A DNA stretch of 45,000 nucleotides from Mesostigma viride (lineage: Eukaryota > Streptophyta > Mesostigmatophyceae > Mesostigmatales > Mesostigmataceae). Location of the stretch: NCBI GenBank assembly GCA_009746045.1, contig RPFO01000296.1, positions 806,239-851,238 on the forward strand, in the 5' to 3' direction. The notes under the pieces were generated by a model that did not search any database, had not been told where the DNA came from, and saw nothing but the letters and a program-made list of their open reading frames with translations. The translations under genes and the position numbers were made by a program. Shown here in pieces: positions 20,830-30,800 of the stretch (position 1 is its first letter; each line of letters begins with the position of its first letter).

Positions 20830-21993
20830 TAAATTAAATTATAACATGACTCCATTGGGAGATCATGTAGCACATATTCCCTTGGATGGATGGAGGGGGG
20901 CAAAGCCGCGAAACCGAACTACTCTAACTCTAATCTAATCTAATCTAGAAAATCCTACCTATTCTACTCAGCAAAGCGCCCCTTCCGCTTGGGGGGAGGG
21001 GGCTTGCCCACAGGGGCGGGCGTATGAGCCTGGACAATGGCCTCTTCCACCTCTTCTTGTCCTGCATAGCAGTCCAAGCAAGAGATCGAGGGAGTGAATG
21101 CGATGTTCAAACGGGGCTGGGACCACTAGGTCAGCCAGCAACTGCTGTTGGTAGGTCATGACATGTTTGCCTACCTTCTTAGGTATCAAGGAGACAAACA
21201 GCGCAGGCATAGGTATGTCCTTGGGGCCAGGGCGCCAGGCCAGGTCAGGATATGCCGCCAGCCCTGGCTGGCCAAGCCGCTGGGGGCCGGCCAGACCGAG
21301 GTCGGTGTTTACCTGGCTGGTGCGAGCAAGACGTCCTACGCATGCTATCCTACGCTGCATGTCTAATCTCGTCCGAATTACATGCGAGGCATGCCCTGGT
21401 ACAAAGATTCTAAAGACCTAGATGCGTGGAAAACCCTACATTCAGGGCCTGACGTAGCATCCTGGTTACCGTGCCGTCTGGCTGTAAACCGTGCCGTTGA
21501 GCCTGGCTGCCAGCGTGTCCGTGAACGTCCATGCCTCGGCGCCAGAGGTGAGCACCGTGAGGACAAGGACCTTGAGGAGTATGCGCTTGCGGTGCTCGCC
21601 GAGGGCCTTCGAGTGCCAGTAGGTTTTGAGCGAACGATGCCTGGCCCAGGCCAGGCCGATGCGGGTGTCCACATGCATCGTCGGCGGTGTCGGGGAGCAT
21701 GCTCCCTAGCAGTTTGAAGCGATCACGAAACGGGACCTCCGTCCCGTCCATCAGCCGCGGCAGCGGCGGGCGACTCAGGAAGCCCCAATCACCATCGCCT
21801 CAGTTTTGACACAAATCTCCAACCCCACCGCCCTCGCCTCCATGCAAGCCCAGACAGTCCAGCCAGGTCTGAATGTGCTCGGGGCGCGCGGTGAGGGTGG
21901 TGTCATCCGCATAAATCAAGTCGGACAGGCGGTTACTAGCCCGGTATGTCAACGCCGCCGTGTTCGCGCGCGCCATTCAAGCCATCCAAGCCG
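20830..21993 (-). mobile_element. 5'-truncated LINE copy with ORF2 reverse-transcriptase C-terminal part
   Basis: The copy is bounded by a perfect 15-bp target-site duplication, GCCATTTAGGGGCAT, at 20815-20829 and 21994-22008. On the minus strand it starts within the RT domain (LIYADDTT at about 21890-21920, the YADD catalytic motif), continues through the thumb and C-terminal region (DRFKLLGSMLPDTADD, VLTSGAEAW, MLRQALNVGFS, PKKVGKHVMTYQQQLL), a 3'UTR, and a TTAAAT-type tail at about 20830-20843. The frame is broken several times. It belongs to the same family as the copy at 22506-24199. Confidence 0.9.
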
Positions 21994-22008
21994 GCCATTT
22001 AGGGGCAT

Positions 22009-22495
22009 GCCCAGGGTTGACCCACATGCACCTCCTGCCTGCATATTCAAGCCAAGTGCACGTGATGTCGACATGCATGTGGGCGCATGCATGCAACACA
22101 CCACCACATCGATCCCATGATCACCCGCAATCTCCTTTCCCTCACAGGTCTGCAAACATAAACGAATTGATTACACGCCATAATAATAATAATAATAAGC
22201 TCGTGACTGCGTCACGTGGGTGCCAATACCGAGAGTAAAGGAACCTTCAACCCTACATACACAGCGAGAAGGAGGGAGGGCGCCCTAGCTTCTCTAACTG
22301 CCGCAAGGGAAAAAGTAAAATGAGTGATGATTACACGGATCGTACATATGCAGACTTGACGGGATACCTAGTAATGTGGAACATATCCTAGACACTGACG
22401 CAGGAGCTGGAGCAACGACTCGATCGACGGCAACGGCACCAAGATGCTGCGCAAGGCCCTTAACATCCCCTTTTGTTTGCACATTAGTAATGAGG
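22009..22495. other. Spacer between two LINE insertions
   Basis: Contains an (ATA)n-like run at about 22181-22198 and no supportable gene. It is the pre-insertion host DNA between two separate target sites. Confidence 0.4.
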
Positions 22496-22505
22496 ATTTG
22501 TACGC

Positions 22506-24199
22506 ATCATCAAGGCCTTTGACACGGTCCTCTGGGAGGCTCTTTAGGCCATGATTCCTAGCTCTGGATTGGGTGCCACCAGCGTTTATTGCTGCCCGAT
22601 TCGGCGACTGTATGAGGGCTCACAGGCAGTAGTGCGGACTGCGGAAGGCACCACCCCACCGGCCATTCCCCCTTCACCACGGGGTGTGGCAAGGTTGTGT
22701 CCTGTCCCCATACCTGTTCATTATTGTCGCGGATCACGTCATGCATGCGCCGAGCACGTGCGCGCTTTACTGCTCGAGGGGTTCGAGCCAGGCTTGGACA
22801 TCCTTAACGAGAAAGAGCACGGTGGGGTTAAACCTGGCTACCGCCTGGCTGACCTGATTTATGCGGATGACACCACCCTCATCGCGCGCCCCGAGCACAT
22901 TCAGACCTGGCTGGACTGTCTGGGCCTGGAGGCGAGGGCGGTGGGGTTGGAGATTAGTGTCAAAACTGAGGCGATGGTGATTGGGGCCTCCAGTACACCG
23001 CCGCTGCCGCGCCTGCTCGACGGGACGACGGTCCCGTTCCGAGATCGCTTCAAACTGTTAGGGAGCTGGCTCCCTGACACCGCCGACGATGTGGACACCC
23101 GCATCGGCCTGGCCTGGGCTAGGCTCCGTTCGCTCAACACCTACTGGCGCTCCAAGGGCCTGGGAAGAAGATGATGGACAAGGCCAAGTGGGCCCAGGTC
23201 ATAGAGGACAACGAGCCCCCCCCAGTGGGGAAGCGCCCGCGTGTGCAATCCCGTGGGAGGCACGCCAGACAGCTCCCCTAGGGCAGCGTGCGGCTGTCTA
23301 GATAGATGTTGTAATTAGAATGCTGTTAGATAGATGTAGTATGTAGCCGATGTAGATAGATTAGACCGGTAGGACTGTTTGCACCCATCCATCCATCCAT
23401 CCATCGGGGTTAATGCTCCGTGACTCCCCCACGGGAGCACGAGTCTAATTAATTAATTAATTAATTAATTAATTAAGGGCCTGGGCGAGCACCGCAAGCG
23501 CATGCTCTTCAAGGTCCTCGTCCTCACGGTGCTCACGTATGGCGCCGAGGCGTGGACACTCACACCCACACTGGCAGCCAGGCTCAACGGCACGGTTTAC
23601 AGGATGCTCCGACAGGTCCTGAACGTAGGGTTTTCCAAGCGCCGGACATTAGAGTCTTTGTATCAGGGCATGCCTCGTATTTCGGACGAGATTAGACAGG
23701 GTAGTCCTGATAGCATTTGTAGGGTACCTTGCTCGATCGCACCAGCCAGGTCGACACCGCCCTTGGTCTAGCTGGCAGGCCCCCAGCGGCTTGGCCAGCC
23801 AGGGCGGCACATTCTGACCTGGCCTGGCCCCAAGGGCATTCCAAAAAGGGTAGGGAAACATGTCACGAACTACGCCCCAGATGTTGCTGGATGACCTACT
23901 GGTCCCAGCCCAGTTTCAATACCGCATCCACTCTCTCTCCCTTCTTTGGACTGCCATGCAGAACAAGACGCGGTGGCAGAAGATTGTCAAGGCTCACACG
24001 CCCGACCCTGTGGGCAAGCCACCTCCCCCCAAGAGGAGGAGGCGTTTTGATGAGTAGGGTAGTTAGGATTTTTCTAGACTAGATAGATTAGCGTTGGGAT
24101 AGTCCGATTACGCGGCTCTCTCCACTCCACCACCCATCAAGGAATATGTGCTACATGATCTCCCAACGGAGGCATGTTATAATTTAATTTTTAATTTTA
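22506..24199 (+). mobile_element. 5'-truncated LINE copy, ORF2 RT domain to 3' tail, interrupted by a second LINE
   Basis: Target-site duplication ATTTGTACGC is at 22496-22505 and 24200-24209. The copy starts in the RT domain (KAFDTVLWEAL), has LYEGSQAVVRTAEG, the YADD motif at 22860-22871, and EISVKTEAMVIGAS followed by DRFKLLGSWLPDTADD. After the interruption at 23165-23474 it resumes with VLVLTVLTYGAEAW and MLRQVLNVGFSKR. It then ends with a basic C-terminus (KPPPPKRRRRFDE, stop ~24057), a ~120-bp 3'UTR and a TTTAATTTTTAATT tail. An early stop (~22545) and several frameshifts make it inactive. Family: non-LTR retrotransposon ORF2. Confidence 0.9.
23165..23474 (+). mobile_element. Nested, severely 5'-truncated LINE 3' end
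   Basis: 310 bp inserted into the LINE at 22506-24199 with an 11-bp target-site duplication AAGGGCCTGGG (23154-23164 and 23475-23485). It carries the last ~38 codons of a different but related ORF2 (DKAKWAQVIEDNEPP, GKRPRVQSRGRHARQLP, stop ~23280), a 3'UTR with an ATCC run and a long TTAA tail (23446-23474). Being nested, it is younger than its host element. Confidence 0.88.
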
Positions 24200-24209
24200 A
24201 TTTGTACGC

Positions 24210-24400
24210 TGCTTTGCCCTATGTTTCCCAGATCATTAGGCACAGGCGCCTGGGCCTAGCCGGGCACCTGGCCCGCACAGATCAGGTAGACACATCAGAT
24301 AGACTAGCTGGCACCAAGCCCGCCCAGCCTGGGCGATATGTCAAGGAGACAACCAGCGCAGGCCAGAAATCGGGAGAATCTCCCTATTCCCAATAGAGCC
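24210..24400 (+). mobile_element. Older LINE remnant, possibly internally inverted
   Basis: The + frame reads HRRLGLAGHLARTDQVDT and DRLAGTKPAQPGR, matching the segment just after MLRQ...GFS in the intact copies. The next ~50 bases match the LINE only in reverse orientation (reverse complement encodes SPDFWPALVVSLT, comparable to PMPALFVSLIPKK in the copy at 20830-21993). This head-to-head order could be a 5' inversion. No target-site duplication was found; the ends are approximate. Confidence 0.5.
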
Positions 24401-24818
24401 ATGTGAATGAACGAATGCATGATTTATGAATAGTAAACTCAACAGTTTCAAACTAGACCGTGTCTGCATTATCTGGATCATTACACAGCTTGCAGCGTAG
24501 GTACACCTGGCTAGCCACGTACGAACTTGCTGTCCTGTCCAATCGCAGGTTACTGCGCCTTCAGTGAAAGACGCAGCAATGGCAGCGCTCCCTGCCATTG
24601 ACATGTGCCGACAGAGGCACGCTGCCAAACAACTGGGACCAAACATATACGGCATGAGGTAGCAAAAATAGTTGCCCTGTCGAGCTAGCCGTACGCTCAT
24701 GCACATGCATATGTCAAGTCGGTCCCACATCTGAACCACTCTGCCCCGGCAAGAAGATGCCATTATTGAAAAAAGTGTGGTAGAACCTCAATATAGCCTC
24801 TCTCTGGCGGCATCCGAT
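24401..24818. other. Presumed 3'UTR and downstream flank of squalene synthase
   Basis: No coding frame is recognised. On the minus strand the 3'UTR would run from 24818 downward; an AATAAT near 24763-24768 is the closest thing to a poly(A) signal, which is weak. Confidence 0.35.
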
Positions 24819-27800
24819 TTACAACCGCCTCATGCTAACCAGAAGCAAGTACACGGTGACGGCAGCAAACAGCAAAACGGACAGGATCTGCAGGGGAGGG
24901 GGAAAGAAAAGAGCACATCCAGGGAAAGATAGGAGGCCGGCATTACATTATGAGATAAAAATCAGCAAGAGCGAAGTGTCTTAACCCATCAGCATAGGCG
25001 GGTGGAAGCGTGCGCCCTCGCCAGTGGAGTGCAAAGTCACAAAAATCTGATGCACACGCCGATGCGACGAAACATGTGGGGAAAACAAGACCAAAGCAAT
25101 AGGCGGTAGCACCACATAGGGACGCCATCTAAGGGCCACTATAGCAAACAACAATCGTTCACCACAGATTAATGAATTTATTCAATAACTCAAAGCACGC
25201 GACTGCGTGGGCTGCAGCACAGATCTGTCGCAAGGGTGCCGTGATGTCATGGGCAGGCCCGCCCAAGGCTGCTGGTGACTTGAGCAAGCATTGGGCAGGT
25301 GTGTCACCAGCCGCCTGCATGATCATCAATGCTTCGCAAGGGTGGCCCCCCCCCGGGGGGGGGGGTGAGAGGGTCCCTGTGCAAAATAAAATACGAGGAC
25401 CCCGTGGTACTTCAAAAACAAAAAGAATGGCATGGGCCCCCAGGCCTGCGCCCACCCAGCACGCAAACTAGGTGGGCCGTCCAAAGGCACTCCGGTCTAA
25501 GAGCGAGCAGCCTCCCACGGTGCTTGCCAAAAAAAAAAAAAAAGATGCAGCAGCAGCTCGTGATGGTATACATGCCCGCCCATGTCACAACAGGCCGCGC
25601 TTGCGAATGCAAACGGGTAACCATGGGAGAGGGAGTGAATATAATTAGTTCACTCCCTAGCTCTCAGGTAAAACGCCATAAACTCTGCTTCTGCTTGCCC
25701 ATCGAGTCCATGCAGTAATTGCGGGGGACACTTGCTGTGCAAAGTAGAATCGAATATACAGCCATACAGGTATAGAATAGAATCTACAGCCAGCAACCTT
25801 CTCTCACGTCAACCTTCTCTCCATCCTTGGGCGTTATTTTATCCCCCGGCACCTCACTTCCTCACAGGCCAGGTCCCTCCCTCACGCCTCAACAGCTTTG
25901 TCCCTCCCCCGCCTTTTGAAAGCTTTCCTTCCCCAACGCCTTTCTCTCACCAGCCCTTTCACCAGCGCCTTATCTCCCTCACTCCGAAATTCAAGGAGAA
26001 AGCCCTTCTTCTCTCACCTTTTGGAAACCTTTGTTCGTTCTCCAAAGCCTTATTCCTCCCTCACCTTTTGGAAGCCCTCCATGTTCGGCAGTGCATCCAG
26101 CTGGATTGACGTGGGTGCCTGGAAGCCCGCCTCCTTTCCAAGCCCGAACGTGTGCGCGACGTAGGCGGCGAACGCCATCCAGATGGCCTGCATTTTGTTA
26201 TTAACCATGTCGCCAGCGGAGGGCAAAGAATAAGAAAAGAATGCAGAAGGATCTAACAGGAGTGCCAGTACAGACAGCAGCAGCAAGCGCCATGCAGGTG
26301 GTCTGCGTGTTTGTTCCGCCACGGATCACCCAAGTGTCACCTGCTAGGCTCGTTCCTAGTCAGCACGCTACATCACCGTGGAAAGGCCGAAAATGCCACT
26401 TGAAACACATACTAGTACAAGGATAAGTGCCAGAATCAACACAATGATAGGATAAATAGAATAAATTCCAAGTGCCAGATGTGAACAACAGGCACACAAG
26501 TAGGCATGTAGGCGAGACACATGCACGCGTGCCTACCCTAAACCCTAAACCCTAAACCCTAAACCCTAAACCCTAAACCCATGACATATTTAGGTATGTC
26601 ACAGCAGCACCGCGGCCGCGCTCGTTATCGTGCCTCTGTTCTGTACTGTCCTGGGCTTGGTGAGGGCAACCTATTCATGGGGGGTGGCCCAAACCTAGTC
26701 ACGTCATACGAGCCTTTGTAACACTGCTGCCGCGCTCGTCGTCAGCCCTCTGTACTCTACAGCACAGTACACACTATTTACTGTCATCGCAACACCCACC
26801 GCCGCCGCGCTCGTCATCGTGCCTCTGCACTGTCATGGGTCGGTGGTCATGGGTGTCGGTCATGATATAATGCCATTTGTAACACCGCGGCCGCACTCAC
26901 CAGCCGCGTGACGGGCCCCAGCGCGTCCTTGTGGTTCTTCTTGCGTTCGTACTCGCTGCACACACGTGTCATGCACATCACACACCGCCCATCATATTGC
27001 ACATCACACATCAAACATCATATTGCACAACACACAGATAAAATATCATAGTAAGCAGCAGTGGTGTCATTGATAAGGTGCAGGGTTCTTCTCGCCCCCT
27101 TGTGGTTCTTCTTGCGCTCGTATTTCGCTGCACGCGGGACTTCGTCACAGGAACATCATCCATTGAAGTCGTGAGATAGAAAGGCGATAGAGGTTGGGCG
27201 AAAGGAGACAGGGGTTAGGTTTCTGGAGTTCAACCCCTATGATCATTTCTTTGCTTCGTCTTGCGCTCATACTTCGCCGCACGTGGGAATTTGTCACAGG
27301 AACATCATATTAAAGTGGATATATATATCATATGTTTCAACTTTATATATAAAGTGGGGAGATAGCATGGTGTAGGACGGTAGGGATTGGGTGGTGGGAG
27401 TGCAACAACTATGATAATCCCTTCGGTTCTTTTCGCCACCCTGGGTAACATGGACGCTACTGCCACCCGCCAACAACTTCTTGGCTTATACTGCATAAAC
27501 AGACACAATCGCAAGTTTTATGCTGCAACTTTCGTTCTCTTCTTGACATCCTACTCGCCGCACATGGAATTTGTCACAAAGTAACAAAGACTACGCACTG
27601 CACGACTGCTCAATACAAGAGCGCCTACATCACCGCTGCCGCATACACAGCTCCGTACTTCATTGCCACACATTGCTGCCCACCAGCCTGCACACACTAC
27701 CATACATACATACTCTTGTTCTCATTGATCTGATTACTACTAGTATGATTACTATTATGATTCTTACTAGTATGATATGATTACTACTATTATGATTACT

Positions 27801-30800
27801 ACTTTTATGATTACTATAATTATTATAATTACTACCACTTTTACTTCCTGCACATGCCAGCCCACCCACCTGCACCCACCCATCTACCATTATTACTATT
27901 AGACAATATTTAGCCATGACTGACGAAGGGTTTTACTACTACCAATCATCGCAGCCAACCCACTTGTGAGCTAGCTGGATTTCTTCCTGGAAGCACACCG
28001 CCTCGAAATGACCACTACTGTCATCATCATTGTTGCTGCTGCTTCCACTACTACTAAACCACACGTCACAGCCCACCCACCTGCGCGCCAGCCGCGTCTC
28101 TTCCTGGAAGCACACGGCCTGCACCTTGTCGACCGCGGCCAGCGTCGTCTTGGCGTTCGGGTCGTTCTCATCCACCTGGGTACAGTAGGATTCATACAGC
28201 AAGAAGACATTGAGACATTGATATTTCTTGTTATGACAGAGACGCCTATTTACACCCTTGAAGATTTAAGATCTCATTTTAAATCTTCAAGGGTGTAAAG
28301 GATTCAATCTCGGCGTTCCAGTTGTTCTCGTCTGCCTGGGTTCGTTTTGTAGGGCGAATGAAAATTCGTTGTTCGTACAAACAAGGTGTTATTTAAGGAC
28401 TTGAAATCTTGGCATCCAGGTCGCTCTCGTCAACCTGGAAAAGATATAAATTCGTTTATAAGGGAGAGATGGATTTTATATTGTCATGACAGACATTCCT
28501 AGTAAAAAAATAAGGTAGTGGCTTTTGGGTCAGTCTCATCCACCCTGGACAGGAGGCATATTCATTAAGTAGGAAAAGATACCAACATTCGTTGTTACCG
28601 AAACGGTCTTATTTGAGGAATCAACGCCTTAGCATTCTGCTTGTCCAGCTCCAGTCCATGGAAATGAGAAAATGAGTTACACTAATAAAGTGTTCCCTGC
28701 TACTGGTGTGATAGGCAGCAGACATATAACCTAACTGTCATGCGACTAATTGATGGGGCGGCCTCGGTTACACTAAGGAAAAGTGATGGGAATGTTGACA
28801 TCCCAATCGCCCCCCCACCCCACGCACCTTGCTGGCAAGGTATGCTCTGAAGAACCAGGAATCGCACGAGACACCCGGACTGTTGTATGGCATCATGGCA
28901 AACACTATGCTGTAGTATCTACATATAGAGTAACACTTAGCACACATCTCGATACTGTGGGATCCAAGGAATAGTAATGGCAAACACTATGCTGTAGTAT
29001 CTATATATAGAGTAACACTTCGCACACATCTCGATACTGTGGGATCCAAGGAATAGTAATGGCATGCCCCCCGCTTACCTTGCTGGCAATCTGTGCGCTA
29101 AACAGCCGGAAGGTGCGGTAGACGGCCTGGATGTCATTGGTGGACACCATCAGCCGCGCGCTCTTGCCTGGCAGGGGCGAGCGAGAAGAGGCCAGGAGGC
29201 ACGCGATGAGGGGAACGAGGAGGTAAGGATGCAAGGTAGTAGGGGGGAAGGAACAGGAGGCACGGAGAAAAGAAGAATGACGACAGGCAGCGAACGAAGG
29301 AGGCAACCAGGCAAACGATGAGGGAAGGAGGGGGCCTATTTCAAGTGCTCTGTGAGCACTTGCAATTGGGAGATACTAGATTTGGGATCCTTTAAAGACA
29401 GCAGGCGGCGCGGGAGAAATAAAAATTATCATTGTTCTACTGTGAATAATAATATTCTAGTCTTATTATTATTGTACAAATATATGAGCCAACAAAAGCG
29501 AGAAAGTTGGTGCTGGATTGCAGCTATACGAGTGCTCGATTACAACTATCATTTAAAGTGCAGGCGATAGATGATGCTGGCTATATACTGGCTGTCATGC
29601 TGGGTAACTGGTAAATACGGGATCCTACCTTAAGTAAACGGTATGGATCCTACCTTAACTAAATGGTATTTGCGGAAGCCTACCTCAATGAGTGGAATAT
29701 ACGGGGAGTAGCTATTGGTATATGCGGGGGATAGTACCCTATTAACTATACCACCCTATTAAATAGGCCAATGTTGTGGTAGCAGAGTTAGGTTTCTACA
29801 AGTTGTAAGATATGATATCCGTGCGTCCAGGAATAGTTGCCCGACTTGTCTCACTTAATATTGTAAAATATGATACCGCTGCCAACCATGGGGTCATACC
29901 TCGCTGTAGCTTGACCACCCCCTTGAATACGCCAATGTTGTTGTAGCAGAGCGCGAGCGTGCCGATGGCCATGACCTGGCGGGCGCCAGCACATCCGAGC
30001 AACCGGGGCACATTGGCAATCCAGGCACCAAACAAGCACCAAAGTATGAGCCGAAGCAATCATAGGCCACATTCGCCATGGGCAAGGATGCTTACTGTAA
30101 GGATGCTGCGACCAGATATGCGTCAACGCACTCTCAGCTAAGCTCAGACGGCCATAAATGGAATTAAATACCTAAAGAAAGGCCTCAATTAGAGAGCCCT
30201 CAGAGCACAGGGCTCTGCAACGTCCGCACCATCGACAACCATCCATTACTTGAGCGCCCATAAAAAGAAGACAACACCAGAGGGCTCACCTGCTTAAGGA
30301 AACAATAATAGAAGCTCAACTGCTGAAGGAAACAACAACAGAGGGCTCACCTGGTAAAGGAAACAAAGACCGAGGGCTCACCTGCTTCAGGAGACAAAGA
30401 CAGAGGGCTCACCTGCTAAAGGAAGCACAGACCGAGGGCTCACCTGCTTCAGGACACATCGAGAGAGGGCTCACCTGGTAAAGGAAACAGAGACAGAGGG
30501 CTCACCTGCTAAGACGCTGGGATGCACATCTACGGCCAAAATCCACAGAAAAAGACAGTAGGGCCCGACGTAGGGTCCATAAGAAGCTAAACATAGTCAT
30601 GAGCATAAGTCTTTGTGACTAAGCAATCAGGGACACAAGAATACGACTTAACTGAGGGGGAACCAAGGGTATACACAAACAGAGGGCTCCACCAGTTAAC
30701 AACAGGGTCAAAGCACAACCAAGGAAATTTTGGATGACAGGCTCACACACAGGCCAAACAGAAAATGCTTCAAGGCGCAGCCAAAATAGAAACCACAAGC

